From Candidatus Contendobacter odensis Run_B_J11 (GTDB lineage: Bacteria > Pseudomonadota > Gammaproteobacteria > Competibacterales > Competibacteraceae), in the NCBI RefSeq assembly GCF_000531125.1, contig NZ_CBTK010000064.1, positions 1-42,553 of the forward strand: a DNA stretch of 42,553 bases. Direction: 5' to 3'. The first letter of the stretch is position 1; each line of letters begins with the position of its first letter. Shown here in pieces: positions 1-8,878 of this stretch. A program made the position numbers and the translations under genes. The notes below the pieces were generated by a model. The model did no database searches. It saw only the letters and a program-made list of their open reading frames with translations, and had not been told where the DNA came from.

Positions 1-56
1 AAGCCGATGTTCTAGCCCAGGCCGCAAATCATCGCCATCACAGGAAAATTTACAGG
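1..56. repeat. Right end of a short inverted-repeat (MITE-like) element, copy A
   Basis: The 20-base terminal sequence ATCACAGGAAAATTTACAGG lies at 37-56. The preceding bases (1-36) closely match the interior of the copy at 13714-13851, so this is the right end of the same element family. Its left part is outside the window. The bases that follow (AGGAGG then a T-rich run) also follow copy B, so the true boundary may lie a little further right. No transposase is encoded inside these elements. Confidence 0.55.
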
Positions 57-96
57 AGGCTTAATTTTGCGTTTTTGAAACCGCATTCATCAGGTT

Positions 97-285
97 GTGT
101 CTACTATGAAGAAAGCACTGTCTCAAGGTTCATTACCGTCTTTAAATAAATATCTGTCAGCACCGGCCCTATTGAGTCAAGTGCGCCAAGCGTTTGAACG
201 GATTTCCGATCCCCGTCGTTATGGTCAACAATTCTCGTTGTCGGATGTTCTAATGTCAGGGTTGGCGGTTTTTGGGGTCCTGTAA
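97..285 (+). pseudogene. N-terminal fragment of a DDE-type transposase
   Basis: This 62-codon reading frame starts at GTG 97 or, more conventionally, ATG 106. It has the look of the N-terminus of an IS4/ISAs1-like transposase: a basic start, a helical segment containing the motif FERISDPRR, then SLSDVLMSGLAVFG. The frame stops exactly where the terminal repeat of copy B begins (279), so the stop codon comes from the inserted element. The rest of the protein is missing except for a possible C-terminal piece at 413-562. It is non-functional as it stands. The family assignment rests on recall of similar transposases and is moderate. Confidence 0.5.
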
Positions 286-415
286 ATTTTCCTGTGATGG
301 CGAGGGTTAGCAGCGTCAGGCTAAGGCGTTGACTGCATCTAACCTATTGATCCAACCAAGTGATATTCATTTTACCTGCCTGCCCCACAATTCCGATCAC
401 AGGAAAATTTACAGG
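279..415. mobile_element. Short non-autonomous inverted-repeat element (MITE-like), copy B
   Basis: CCTGTAAATTTTCCTGTGAT at 279-298 is the exact reverse complement of ATCACAGGAAAATTTACAGG at 396-415. This gives a 137-bp element with perfect 20-base terminal inverted repeats and no coding capacity. It sits between an N-terminal and a C-terminal transposase fragment. Its ends match copies at 37-56 and, imperfectly, 13714-13851. I could not define a convincing target-site duplication. The interior does not resemble the 13.7-kb copy, so the family is defined by its ends. Confidence 0.6.
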
Positions 416-562
416 AGGTTTCATTTTGAAAAAATCCGGGCACGGGATCGGTGGCACTTGACGAGTCGGATCGCACGGAAGGTGTTGGCTCACACCCTGG
501 GTATTTTTGTGAACCGGCTCCTCGGCTGCTCAGACCTCCAGTTCGAGGGACTGATCGCCTGA
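413..562 (+). pseudogene. C-terminal fragment of a DDE-type transposase
   Basis: The open frame running into the TGA at 560-562 encodes a typical transposase C-terminus: RWHLTSRIARKVLAHTL followed by NRLLG and LQFEGLIA. It is probably the tail of the same transposase whose N-terminus lies at 97-285, with the central DDE region lost and copy B in its place. No start codon of its own is convincing; the upstream part of the frame is read out of the inverted-repeat element. It converges on the truncated recombinase, whose 3' end it overlaps. Confidence 0.45.
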
Positions 563-1420
563 AAAGTCGAACATCGCGTGGTTCTTGGTCGCTTTAACGG
601 TGAGCGTGCGCTCATTCAGATTAATATGTTCCCAACGCAGTCCGGCGGCTTCCTCGCGGCGCAGTCCAGTCAACACCAGCAGCATTAGATAATCGCGTCC
701 GGTCGGTTCCAGGGTTTGCACCCCTGACCACCAAGCAGGCATCTGTGCAACCTTAACTAAAGTTTGCCGACGTTCTACCCGCACCCATGAGCCGAGTTGC
801 CCCAATCGTTTGACTGGATTAAGGATAATTTGAGATGTGCCGTCCGGGTTCAGATATTCCCCGGCGGCGAAGTTGAACAGCGCTGACAGAACGCGCATCG
901 CTAAATTGGCTCTGGCTCCGCCGTGCCCATCAATCAAGGCAGCATGGCGTTCTACGACTTGGGCTTGAGTGATGTCTACCAGTGGCAAATCTTGCCAGTC
1001 CAGCAGATAAAGGCGGATCGCGTCGCGGTAGTTTTGGCGGGTAGAGGGTTTGAGGTTGCGCTTGGCGGTTAGATACGCCTCCAGCACTGTGCTTAATGCC
1101 AAACGCTGTCGTTCGGCCCGTTGCTGTACCCGGACTTGTTTAGCGGCAACCGGGTTGATGCCTTGGGCAATGTCGCCATTGAGTGAACTGACTTGTTTGC
1201 GAGCCAGTTCGGGGGAGATTTCGGGATAGCGCCCTAACCGGATACGTTCCGGTTTGCCATCCAGCCAGCGGTAGAGATAGAAGGTCTTGGTTCCCGCTGG
1301 GGTAATTTGCACCGCCAGACCCGGAACTTTGGCGTCATAAACGAAATACCGCGCCGGTTTAGCTTCGAGGGTGTCCAAGGCGGTCTTGGTAAAGCTGATC
1401 CGGTGTTCGCTACGCTTCAT
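530..1420 (-). pseudogene. Truncated tyrosine recombinase (P4-type integrase)
   Basis: The N-terminal part (DUF4102-like) has the pattern 'FVYDAKVPGLAVQITPAGTK' and then YLYRWLDGKPERIRLGRYPE. A SAM-like DNA-binding core follows, with the first catalytic arginine in TGLRREEAAGL. The product is 296 aa, whereas family members are about 400. It ends soon after KATKNH, so the HxxR box and the nucleophilic tyrosine are absent. The 3' end runs into the transposase fragment, which suggests truncation by IS insertion or deletion. The start at 1420 is chosen because GGAGG lies 7 bases upstream; an upstream in-frame ATG at 1519 has no such site. No tRNA attachment gene is visible beside it. Confidence 0.7.
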
Positions 1421-1592
1421 GGCCTTGCCTCCAAGTTCCCGCATAGCACGGGAGGTGGTATGTGCTATGCCAGTGCTATGTTTTTCCGCAATTTTCCGCA
1501 ATTCATAGCAACGCCACACAAGGCCATTTTAGTATAACTGTTTGATTAAACAACTCCTCTCAAGGCAGTGCAAACCCGCGCAAATCGGCTTT

Positions 1593-2717
1593 TTAGAACT
1601 TCATCTCCTCGAAGAACTTCTTCGCCTTATCCAGCCAGCCCTCTTCTTGCGGGGTGTGGTGCTTACCACCCTTTTCCATGGTGTTGGCGAATTTCTGCAA
1701 TAACTCCTTCTGCTCCTTGGTCAGATTAACCGGGGTTTCAACCCCCACCCGGCACAGCAAATCACCCGTTGGACCACCTCGCACCGGTTTAACCCCCTTA
1801 CCGCGAACCCGGAACACCTTGCCGGTCTGAGTTTCGGGCGGAATCTTCAGACTCACCCGCCCATCCAGAGTCGGCACTTCCCGGTCGCCGCCCAGCGCCG
1901 CAGCGGTAAAACTGATCGGCACTTCGCAGTACAAATCATTGTCCTCGCGAGTAAAAATCGGGTGCGGCTTGACCCGAATCTGCACATACAAATCGCCGGG
2001 CGGCCCGCTGTATTCCCCGGCCTCGCCTTCGCCCGCCAAGCGGATTCGGTCGCCGTTGTCTACCCCCGCCGGAACCTTGACCGATATCGTCTTCTGTTCC
2101 TCGACCCGACCGGCGCCCCGGCAGGTCTCGCAGGGTTCGGGAATGATCGTGCCCCGTCCCTGGCAGCGTGGGCAGGTTTGCTGAATCGAGAAAAAGCCCT
2201 GTTGCATCCGTACTTGACCGACGCCGCGACAGGTTGGACAAGCAATGGCTTTAGTGCCGGGCTTGGCGCCGCTGCCGGCACAGGCGGCACAGCTCACCAA
2301 AGTCGGCACCCGGATCTTGGCGGTAGTGCCGAATACGGCCTCTTCCAAAGTTAAATCCAGGTTGTAGCGCAGATCAGCGCCCCGGTAGTTCTGATTACCA
2401 CCGCTGCGGGCACCGCCGAAGATGTCGCGAAACACCCCGCCGAAGATGTCATTCAAATCCGCCGGACCGCCCCCTCCGCCACCGGCTGGACCCTCCACCC
2501 CGGCGTGACCGAACTGGTCGTAAGCGGCTCGCTTGCGCGCATCGCTCAGCACCTCGTAGGCTTCCTTAGCCTCCTTGAACTGTTCCTCGGCTACATGGTC
2601 GCCAGGATTGCGGTCGGGATGATGTTTCATCGCCAGCCGCCGGTAAGACTGCTTGATTTCAGCCTCGCTGGCGTTGCGGGCCACATTGAGAATTTCGTAA
2701 TAGTCGCGTTTGGCCAT
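1593..2717 (-). CDS. dnaJ: Chaperone protein DnaJ
   Basis: This cytoplasmic co-chaperone delivers unfolded proteins to DnaK and stimulates its ATPase. The 374-aa length is standard. In order it has the J domain with the HPD motif (about residue 34), a Gly-rich linker (about 75-110), four CxxCxGxG zinc-finger repeats (about residues 140-210) and the C-terminal substrate-binding domains. It is third in the grpE-dnaK-dnaJ operon, 108 bases after dnaK. A stem-loop in that gap could lower its expression relative to dnaK. The start [10 protein letters not shown] is the normal DnaJ N-terminus, although its Shine-Dalgarno sequence is weak. Confidence 0.98.
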   Translation of the reverse strand: MAKRDYYEILNVARNASEAEIKQSYRRLAMKHHPDRNPGDHVAEEQFKEAKEAYEVLSDARKRAAYDQFGHAGVEGPAGGGGGGPADLNDIFGGVFRDIFGGARSGGNQNYRGADLRYNLDLTLEEAVFGTTAKIRVPTLVSCAACAGSGAKPGTKAIACPTCRGVGQVRMQQGFFSIQQTCPRCQGRGTIIPEPCETCRGAGRVEEQKTISVKVPAGVDNGDRIRLAGEGEAGEYSGPPGDLYVQIRVKPHPIFTREDNDLYCEVPISFTAAALGGDREVPTLDGRVSLKIPPETQTGKVFRVRGKGVKPVRGGPTGDLLCRVGVETPVNLTKEQKELLQKFANTMEKGGKHHTPQEEGWLDKAKKFFEEMKF

Positions 2718-2764
2718 GATTCGTCTTGCGTTGCGGAGGGCGGTCAGAGTGTAAAAGGGCTAAA

Positions 2765-2800
2765 ACCAAAAATCCGAGAGTGCGCGAAGCACTCCCGGAT
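2765..2800 (-). terminator. Stem-loop with T-run between dnaK and dnaJ
   Basis: On the minus strand an 11-12 bp stem (ATCCGGGAGTGC paired with GCACTCTCGGAT, one mismatch, loop TTCGC) is followed by TTTTGGTTTT. This has the form of an intrinsic terminator just after dnaK. Because dnaJ follows on the same strand without an obvious promoter, it is more likely a partial terminator or mRNA-stabilising element that sets the dnaK:dnaJ ratio. Confidence 0.6.
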
Positions 2801-2825
2801 TGCTAGTTTACCGCAGCCGTAGCGT

Positions 2826-4763
2826 CTACTTCTTCACTTCCTCAAACTCGGCATCCACCACCCCGTCATCGGCTGGCTTGTGAGCGCCGCCGCCAGGGCC
2901 GTGCGGACCGCCAGGTCCATCCTCCGGACCAGCGCCGGACTGACTGTACAGCCGTTCGGCCAGCTTGCCGGATACTTCGCCCAAGGTCCGGGTCTTGGCC
3001 TCGATAGCGCTCTTGTTGTCGGTCTTGATCGTGGTGCGCAGATCGCTGATCGCCGCTTCGATGGCCGAGCGTTCGCCGCCTTCCACTTTGTCGCCCAAAT
3101 CGCGCAGCGTCTTCTCGGTGGCGTGAATCAGGTTTTCGGCCTGGTTGCGGGCGTTGACCAACTCGTGGAACTTCTTATCTTCCTCGGCATGGGCCTCGGC
3201 ATCGCCGACCATCCGCTTGATCTCATCCTCGGACAGGCCGGAACTCGCCTTGATGACGATGCGGTTCTCCTTGCCGGTCGCCTTGTCCTTGGCCGACACA
3301 TGCAGAATGCCATTGGCGTCAATGTCGAAGGTCACTTCGATCTGCGGCACCCCTCGCGGTGCGGGCGGAATATCCTGCAAGTCAAATTTGCCCAGCGACT
3401 TGTTGGCCGAGGCCATCTCGCGCTCGCCCTGCAACACATGCACTGTCACCGCCGTCTGGCTGTCATCGGCGGTCGAGAAGGTCTGCTGCGCCTTGGTCGG
3501 GATGGTGGTGTTCTTCTCGATCAGCTTGGTCATCACCCCACCCAGGGTTTCGATGCCCAGCGACAGCGGGGTTACGTCGAGCAGCAGCACGTCTTTAACC
3601 TGCCCGCCCAGCACCCCGCCCTGAATCGCGGCACCGACTGCGACCGCCTCATCGGGATTCACATCCTTGCGCGGATCCTTGCCGAAGAACTCGCGCACCT
3701 TGTCCTGCACCTTGGGCATCCGGCTCTGACCACCAACCAGCAGCACATCATCAATCTGAGCGATGCCCAAGCCGGCATCTTTCAGCGCGGTGCGGCAGGG
3801 GCCGATGGTTTTATCCACCAAATCCTCGACCAGCGATTCCAGCTTGGCGCGGGTCAGCTTGAGATTCAGATGTTTTGGCCCGCTGGCGTCGGCGGTAATG
3901 TAGGGCAGGTTGATATCACTCTGCTGGCTGGAGGACAACTCGATCTTGGCTTTCTCAGCCGCTTCCTTGAGCCGTTGCAGCGCCAGCGGATCGTTGGCCA
4001 GATTGATACCGGACTCGCGCTGAAACTGCTCGATCAGGTGATCGATGATCCGCTTGTCGAAGTCCTCGCCGCCCAGGAAGGTGTCGCCGTTGGTTGAAAG
4101 TACCTCGAACTGCTTTTCACCGTCCACTTCGGAGATTTCAATGATCGAGACATCAAAAGTGCCGCCGCCCAGATCGTAGACCGCGATCTTGCGATCCTTG
4201 GTGCTGGACTTGTCCATGCCAAAGGCCAGCGCCGCCGCCGTCGGCTCGTTGATGATGCGCTTGACCTCCAGCCCGGCGATGCGCCCGGCATCCTTGGTGG
4301 CTTGGCGCTGGCTATCGTTGAAATAGGCCGGCACCGTGATCACCGCTTCGGTGACTGGATGACCGAGATAGTCCTCGGCGGTCTTCTTCATCTTCATCAA
4401 CACCCGCGCCGAAATTTCCGGCGGAGCCATTTTCTTGCCACGCGCCTCAACCCAGGCATCGCCATTGTCGTTCTTGACGATCTTGTAGGGTACAAGGTCG
4501 ATGTCTTTCTGCACCTCCGGTTCGCCAAAGCGACGGCCGATCAGCCGCTTGACCGCGAACAGGGTGTTGTGCGGATTAGTCACCGCCTGACGCTTGGCCG
4601 GCTGGCCGACGGTGATTTCGCCGTCTTCCAGGAAGGCGACGACCGAAGGCGTGGTCCGGTCACCTTCACTGTTCTCAATCACCCGGGGCTTGCCCCCTTC
4701 CATCACCGCTACACAGGAATTGGTGGTGCCCAGGTCAATGCCGATAATTTTGCTGCTGCTCAT
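2826..4763 (-). CDS. dnaK: Molecular chaperone DnaK (Hsp70)
   Basis: This is the ATP-dependent Hsp70 chaperone, acting in the cytoplasm with DnaJ and GrpE. The 645-aa length fits the family. The first nucleotide-binding motif, [14 protein letters not shown], is at residues 7-20. The second phosphate loop is in [12 protein letters not shown] (about 195-206), and the adenosine motif is in [12 protein letters not shown] (about 340). The substrate-binding domain and helical lid follow. The C-terminus is Gly/Pro/His-rich and ends in the conserved [10 protein letters not shown] sigma-32-like promoter lies directly upstream in the 217-base gap after grpE, so dnaK can be induced separately from grpE. 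Confidence 0.99.
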   Translation of the reverse strand: MSSSKIIGIDLGTTNSCVAVMEGGKPRVIENSEGDRTTPSVVAFLEDGEITVGQPAKRQAVTNPHNTLFAVKRLIGRRFGEPEVQKDIDLVPYKIVKNDNGDAWVEARGKKMAPPEISARVLMKMKKTAEDYLGHPVTEAVITVPAYFNDSQRQATKDAGRIAGLEVKRIINEPTAAALAFGMDKSSTKDRKIAVYDLGGGTFDVSIIEISEVDGEKQFEVLSTNGDTFLGGEDFDKRIIDHLIEQFQRESGINLANDPLALQRLKEAAEKAKIELSSSQQSDINLPYITADASGPKHLNLKLTRAKLESLVEDLVDKTIGPCRTALKDAGLGIAQIDDVLLVGGQSRMPKVQDKVREFFGKDPRKDVNPDEAVAVGAAIQGGVLGGQVKDVLLLDVTPLSLGIETLGGVMTKLIEKNTTIPTKAQQTFSTADDSQTAVTVHVLQGEREMASANKSLGKFDLQDIPPAPRGVPQIEVTFDIDANGILHVSAKDKATGKENRIVIKASSGLSEDEIKRMVGDAEAHAEEDKKFHELVNARNQAENLIHATEKTLRDLGDKVEGGERSAIEAAISDLRTTIKTDNKSAIEAKTRTLGEVSGKLAERLYSQSGAGPEDGPGGPHGPGGGAHKPADDGVVDAEFEEVKK

Positions 4764-4842
4764 TGGACATACTCTCTGAATTTGGAAGATTCGGTTTTTA
4801 GTCCGGGACTTTCGCTAATAAACCGGGTGTCGCCCTACCGGT

Positions 4843-4865
4843 GAAAACGGGTATCCCGTCTTTTC
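4843..4865 (-). other. Stem-loop in the dnaK 5' untranslated region
   Basis: GAAAACGGG TAT CCCGTCTTTTC forms a compact hairpin (5 bp core ACGGG/CCCGT, extended by A:T pairs around a single bulged base). It lies about 80 bases before the dnaK start and downstream of the sigma-32-like promoter, so it would be in the dnaK leader RNA. It could be a grpE terminator or a leader structure. Confidence 0.35.
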
Positions 4866-4938
4866 AGCAGGTGACCGGATTCCCGCTGACGCGGAAATGA
4901 CGGAATGCGAAAGTCCTGTAGTCTTTACTTACCGCCAG

Positions 4939-4966
4939 ATATGGGGGCGGATGGGCTGTTTTCAAT
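4939..4966 (-). promoter_or_regulatory. Sigma-32 (heat-shock) promoter of dnaK
   Basis: On the minus strand, ATTGAAA (4960-4966) is followed after 13 bases by CCCCATAT (4939-4946). The heat-shock consensus is CTTGAAA and CCCCATNT with a 13-15 base spacer, so the -10 matches fully and the -35 differs only at its first base. It lies in the grpE-dnaK gap. Confidence 0.75.
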
Positions 4967-4980
4967 AGCCGGAGCCGGAT

Positions 4981-5565
4981 TCAACTCGCCGGTTTGGGCA
5001 GGGCTTGAGCAACGAGTACCTTGGCTGGGCGGAGCAGGCGCTCGTTGAGCAAATAGCCCTTTTGCAGCACTTGCACCACGGTATTCGGCTCGGCCTGGTC
5101 GGTCGGCAACATCGCCATGGCTTCATGCTCGTTCGGATTGAATTTGGCCCCGAGCGGATTCAGCTCACGAGCGCCGAACTTTTCCATCGCCGCTGCCAGT
5201 TGCTTGAGCGTCAGTTCAACCCCTTCGCGCAGCTTGGCGACCTCTACCGCATCGTGAGTCGCTGCCAGCCCCAGTTCCAGGCTGTCACGCGCCGGCAGCA
5301 ATTCGCTAAAAAACCGCTCCAGGGCAAATTTATGGGCGTTCTGCACGTCGCGCTCAGCGCGCTTGCGCAGGTTTTCCATCTCGGCGTGAGCGCCCAGATA
5401 CAGCTTCCAGTGGTCGTCAGCCTTGGCCAGCGCCTGATCCAGTTCGCGTTGCACTGCCTCGAACTCCTCGTGGCTGACCGGGGGCGCATCCGCTGCCGAC
5501 ACCGCCTCCGCAAAGGATGGAGTCGCCCCGGCGTAAGGATCCAAGGGGGGATTGATAGGGGTCAT
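4981..5565 (-). CDS. grpE: Nucleotide exchange factor GrpE
   Basis: GrpE releases ADP from DnaK to restart its chaperone cycle; it is a cytoplasmic homodimer. The 194-aa protein has the usual variable acidic N-terminus. A long helix follows (about residues 35-105, containing AEMENLRKRAERDVQNAHKF), then the C-terminal beta domain with the motif FNPNEHEAMA and the ending LLNERLLRPAKVLVA. The start at 5565 is preferred over an ATG at 5574: the GGAG at 5576-5579 is about 10 bases from the former but touches the latter. It is first in the chaperone operon and has its own heat-shock promoter. Confidence 0.96.
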   Translation of the reverse strand: MTPINPPLDPYAGATPSFAEAVSAADAPPVSHEEFEAVQRELDQALAKADDHWKLYLGAHAEMENLRKRAERDVQNAHKFALERFFSELLPARDSLELGLAATHDAVEVAKLREGVELTLKQLAAAMEKFGARELNPLGAKFNPNEHEAMAMLPTDQAEPNTVVQVLQKGYLLNERLLRPAKVLVAQALPKPAS

Positions 5566-5628
5566 TGAATACATTCTCCGTCACTAATGAAATCAGTCGG
5601 GTGGCGCTGTCGCCTTTCATTACGGCGG

Positions 5629-5656
5629 AGGTGGGGGTCAACGGTGGAATTTCAAG
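5629..5656 (-). promoter_or_regulatory. Sigma-32 (heat-shock) promoter of grpE
   Basis: On the minus strand, CTTGAAA (5650-5656) is a perfect -35. It is followed after 13 bases by CCCCACCT (5629-5636), one base off the CCCCATNT -10. It lies about 65 bases before the grpE start. A second CTTGAAA occurs at 5673-5679 without a matching -10. Confidence 0.75.
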
Positions 5657-6369
5657 GGTACGGCGGATGAGCTTTCAAGATGCCGCCCCTTCCAAACGAA
5701 TCGCAGCGCACCGACTCCATGAATCAGGGGAGAACAGCAATCTAACGCCCCGCGCAGGCTCGACGCTTCCCCAGTAATTCTGCTTGCAGCCGAGCCAATT
5801 CCTGCCGCAACTGAGACGCTGTAAGAACAACACCTTTAAGTATCGAACGAAGTCGGATTGCCGCCTGGATGGAAAAGCGGGACGCTCCGAGTCAGCGACT
5901 GCTGGATAACCGGGAACTGAAGGCGTTGGCCACCGCTGGTGGAAAATGGGCTGAGACATTTTCTCGGGCACGATTATCGGGCGCAAGGTAAGGAGTTGGC
6001 CAACTTTGGCTATGGTGCTGCCAATGAGGAACTTATGGACAATAAGTGGCAGGCATTGCTCTGAGAACCTTGGGTCGGGAGATTTATCGACGGCAGGTTG
6101 CGCCGTATTCGAGACCTCCCGGTTTTTAATCACCAGAACCATTTTAAGGCCCGCTACGAAAAACGATTGCAGGAAAAGTAGGGACAGCAAATGGATAGAG
6201 GTCCCTAATTTTCCGTAGAGCTACACCGGATAACAAATGGTGATGGTGGGAAAAACACTCCATCTGTTTGATTCCATTTGCCTAACATCAGTCTCAGCCA
6301 CCGCGCCATTCGGCGCGGTCAGCTTGAGTGACTGGTTGGGCGGAGGTGTCACTAACACTATAGAAGCTG
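5657..6369. other. Region with no intact gene; coding debris
   Basis: No frame here looks like a functional gene. On the plus strand an interrupted frame (5921-6181) has protein-like composition and is listed separately. On the minus strand a short frame ending at the TAG at 5742-5744 reads LTASQLRQELARLQAELLGK near its end, which looks like the tail of a coiled-coil protein, but it has no start or upstream continuation. The remainder up to 6369 shows nothing recognisable apart from a small GC hairpin (GCGCCATTCGGCGC) near 6305. Confidence 0.5.
5921..6181 (+). pseudogene. Decayed unidentified coding fragment with an in-frame stop
   Basis: A single plus-strand frame runs from 5921 through a TGA at 6062-6064 to a TAG at 6179-6181. 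Both halves have natural-looking protein composition: GHDYRAQGKELANFGYGAAN before the stop, and RDLPVFNHQNHFKARYEKRL after it. The upstream part is lost, since another stop sits at 5918-5920. I do not recognise the family. The reading as a nonsense-mutated remnant is inference from composition alone. Confidence 0.3.
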
Positions 6370-6822
6370 CTAGTAACAAGTTGGTTGGTAATAGTAGTGA
6401 TAGTACCGGACATAATAGCCTCTGGTCTTCTTGCCTGCTTCATCGGCAAGAGCCAATATCTCGGCTTTATTTTTATCCGATTCCCGGGCAATTTTTCGGG
6501 CTTCGTCCAACCATTCTTTTATAACGTCAGCGGCTGGCTGAGCCGCAGCAGATGCTGCTGCCTTGTCAGGAATGATTTCCTTAACGCGGCTTTCCTTCAG
6601 CATGCGGGCCGCAGAGATCAAAGCGATGGGATCCTGCTGGGCTTTGCCGTATTGTGCGATTTCGCTCGCAAATTTTGCCCACCCTGCTGCCTGAGCAGCG
6701 GCGATTTCAGTTTTCGCTTTATCGTCGGAGCTATTGTCTTCAGCGACAGCCAAACCAACGGTAGCCGGCAGAACAAGGATGGCGGCGATAAACACAAAAA
6801 ATTGTCTGAGTGCAGCTTTCAT
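6370..6822 (-). CDS. Small exported protein with a tyrosine-rich C-terminus
   Basis: This 150-aa protein is of unknown family. Residues 1-27 form a clear Sec signal peptide (basic start, hydrophobic core FFVFIAAILVLPATVGLAVA), so the product should be periplasmic or secreted. The middle is Ala/Lys-rich and probably helical. The last 17 residues (RGYYVRYYHYYYQPTCY) contain nine tyrosines and one cysteine, which is very unusual. AGAGGAG lies 6-7 bases before the ATG. It is the last gene of the exported caspase cassette, 234 bases after the caspase/DUF4384 gene, so it may be co-transcribed or separately promoted. No catalytic motif is visible. Confidence 0.65.
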   Translation of the reverse strand: MKAALRQFFVFIAAILVLPATVGLAVAEDNSSDDKAKTEIAAAQAAGWAKFASEIAQYGKAQQDPIALISAARMLKESRVKEIIPDKAAASAAAQPAADVIKEWLDEARKIARESDKNKAEILALADEAGKKTRGYYVRYYHYYYQPTCY

Positions 6823-7009
6823 AATCTACTCCTCTCGGTCTAGGGCTGGGTAAAGATAGGTTACCTGTTTGGATCACTTCGAGGCCAACAGTGCAATAGA
6901 CAGAATAGGCTGATATGGTAATAGATAGAATCTATATAGCACATCAGTACCAAAACCATCTTAGACTACAAAATTAGGTTTTACAACCATACGGATGTGC
7001 AACCTTTCC

Positions 7010-7024
7010 GATCACACCGTGATC
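7010..7024. repeat. Small palindrome in the caspase-small protein gap
   Basis: GATCAC ACC GTGATC is a perfect 6-bp inverted repeat about 33 bases past the stop of the caspase/DUF4384 gene. It has no T-run, so it is not a standard terminator; it could be an operator for the downstream small gene. Confidence 0.3.
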
Positions 7025-7056
7025 ACGCTATCGAACTCGTCGCAAGACAGGTAGCA

Positions 7057-8814
7057 TCATGGCCCAGTAAAAACGCTATGGATGCCTATTTGGTGTTTGA
7101 TTGCTTGTAGATGACGATCCAGAACGGCTTCAATCTGATTAGCCTTTTGGCCGCCATTCATGTCCTGAAGTTCCTTATGCAACCCTGTTAGCGGCTTTTC
7201 GCTGAAAATGACTACGAAATGATCGCCACCATACGGAGGGTCCACGTTAAGATTCAAGAGGTAGGGTTGATTCATCGGAACCTCCAAGGGGTCTTTAATT
7301 GTTCCATCCTGGATAGGATAGAGATAATTAATAGTGCCATCGGATGCAATATTGAATAAAGTTAGACAAGGATATTTCTGGTTACTGGTTTCCAAGGTCA
7401 CTTGTTCGCCAGCGCGATGGAGGCGATCATTTGGCTTTAATACGATAGTCGGACTCACTACCTCGCTACGTTTCTTAACGCGCTCAACAGCGATCAGTTT
7501 GTCGAATACCTTGGTTGCATAAGCGATTTCAACGCCACCAACAGGGGCAGCGGCTTGCGTCTTTGCCCGTGAAAACGCTCTGGTTTCCTGGATCTTCTGT
7601 TGACGACCATCATAGATCACATCGCCAAGTTGAGAAAATACCTTCTCTTTACCAATATCCCAAATAGCGTTAGCAGTTTGATTATTATTAGTGGTTTTCG
7701 CCTGACCGAGGATCGGTCGCCATTGATTTTCAGCGAGAGCATGAGGCACATTGGTGACAAATACCGTGAATTCCGTTGGCTGTTTCGCGGCGGTGGTGGT
7801 CGCTACTTCTGCATTGGCAGATGGTTTCCCATCTCCTTCATGAGCAGACGGCGGCCTGGCATTGATCGGGATGGAAAAATCGACGCCACCGCCGGAGAAC
7901 TGCGGCGTCTGTTGCCCGTCAGTGAGCATGCGAACGTTTTCGGTGACGAGGTGCTGAAGCCTTTCGCTGGAAATCCCTCGCGCCTTGTTGGCAACATCAA
8001 AACGCAAGACCTTGGCGAAGGCCATGCTCAAAGCAGCTCGGGGTTGTTTGGAATCGGGGTCGGTGATTTCGACTACTTCCTGATCATCAGCAACAGCGCC
8101 GATACCGAGAACATTACTGGCAACCCCGCGATCATTAACGATTTCCCCCTTCTTAGCGCTGGCAATAACGTTTTCTCCTCCCCGGCCTTTAGAACCGTAG
8201 AGTGCAGTAAGCGCATCGTTTTCGATATTGAGAGCGGGAATAGAACGTGTTTTAAATTTTTTTGGCGCAGAAAAGGCGCGGGTCATGGTTCCGGAATGGC
8301 AGGAATCCGCGATGAACAGGATTTTCAGATCAGGCGTTTCCCGAAATAAGGCATCTATCTCATCATCAACGATGCGCTGATAGCTCGTTTGACCGCGATC
8401 AGCGAAATTTGCCAGAATAAAATTTTCATCCAGGCCGGACTGTTCCGAATTGGCTACATGCTCCTTCTCCTGAGAACCGTGACCTGCATAAGCAAAGACA
8501 AGAACATCGTCTTTTTTAGCTTGGCTGGTGAGAGATTTCCATTTGCTAAAAATGCTATCCCGATCTGCTTCCTTGTCCTGAAGCAAAATGACTTGCTTGG
8601 CTCCAGCTTGCCTGAGCGCGTCAGCGATGTCGTTGGAATCGTTAACCGCTCCATCCAGTGTTGGGAAGCTTTGATAGTCGTTAACGCCAATGATTAAACC
8701 ATAGAGATCAGCCGCACTAACCGGGGTCGCCGCGAACAGGATAGACAGCCAAAACAACCAACCTGTCCCAACGAGATGATGGGTGATTGATAGAAAGGAA
8801 CCGTGTTTTTTCAT
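7057..8814 (-). CDS. Exported caspase-like (peptidase C14) protein with C-terminal DUF4384 domain
   Basis: This is a prokaryotic caspase homologue of 585 aa. Residues 1-35 form a signal peptide ending near PVSAA, so it should act in the periplasm or outside. The caspase domain (about 37-320) has the catalytic His112 in AYAGHGS and Cys172 in IADSCHSG. Residues about 455-545 resemble DUF4384 (KPNDRLHRAGEQVTLE, then LYPIQDG). The linker before it contains TRAFSR at 411-416, and a related TRAFSA follows the catalytic Cys at 178-183. Enzymes of this class usually cleave after Arg or Lys, so such sites could be processed; that is inference. GGAG lies 6 bases before the ATG. It starts 64 bases after the WD40-caspase gene, which indicates an operon. 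Confidence 0.85.
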   Translation of the reverse strand: MKKHGSFLSITHHLVGTGWLFWLSILFAATPVSAADLYGLIIGVNDYQSFPTLDGAVNDSNDIADALRQAGAKQVILLQDKEADRDSIFSKWKSLTSQAKKDDVLVFAYAGHGSQEKEHVANSEQSGLDENFILANFADRGQTSYQRIVDDEIDALFRETPDLKILFIADSCHSGTMTRAFSAPKKFKTRSIPALNIENDALTALYGSKGRGGENVIASAKKGEIVNDRGVASNVLGIGAVADDQEVVEITDPDSKQPRAALSMAFAKVLRFDVANKARGISSERLQHLVTENVRMLTDGQQTPQFSGGGVDFSIPINARPPSAHEGDGKPSANAEVATTTAAKQPTEFTVFVTNVPHALAENQWRPILGQAKTTNNNQTANAIWDIGKEKVFSQLGDVIYDGRQQKIQETRAFSRAKTQAAAPVGGVEIAYATKVFDKLIAVERVKKRSEVVSPTIVLKPNDRLHRAGEQVTLETSNQKYPCLTLFNIASDGTINYLYPIQDGTIKDPLEVPMNQPYLLNLNVDPPYGGDHFVVIFSEKPLTGLHKELQDMNGGQKANQIEAVLDRHLQAIKHQIGIHSVFTGP

Positions 8815-8878
8815 CGAGGTCTCCTGCCTTCAAGCATGCAACGTTGTGTTTCACGCTATAGCGTCGGCTTCACGCGGT

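Noticed and set aside
1420-1592. tRNA attachment site beside the integrase
   Set aside because: No cloverleaf-like sequence or 3' tRNA end is visible in this gap.
2880-4097. 405-codon open frame on the plus strand
   Set aside because: It lies wholly antisense to dnaK, and its length is explained by the codon use of that highly conserved GC-rich gene.
5675-6190. 171-codon minus-strand frame upstream of grpE
   Set aside because: Its composition is not protein-like (many Trp, Cys and Arg without pattern), it runs through the grpE upstream region, and a plus-strand frame looks more genuine.
8266-8283. TRAFSA after the catalytic Cys as a fifth full motif
   Set aside because: The sequence CHSGTMTR is common in bacterial caspase proteins by itself, so only the four strict motifs are counted.
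7600-8349. 249-codon plus-strand frame
   Set aside because: It is antisense to the caspase/DUF4384 gene, which has clear catalytic motifs, a signal peptide and a ribosome site.
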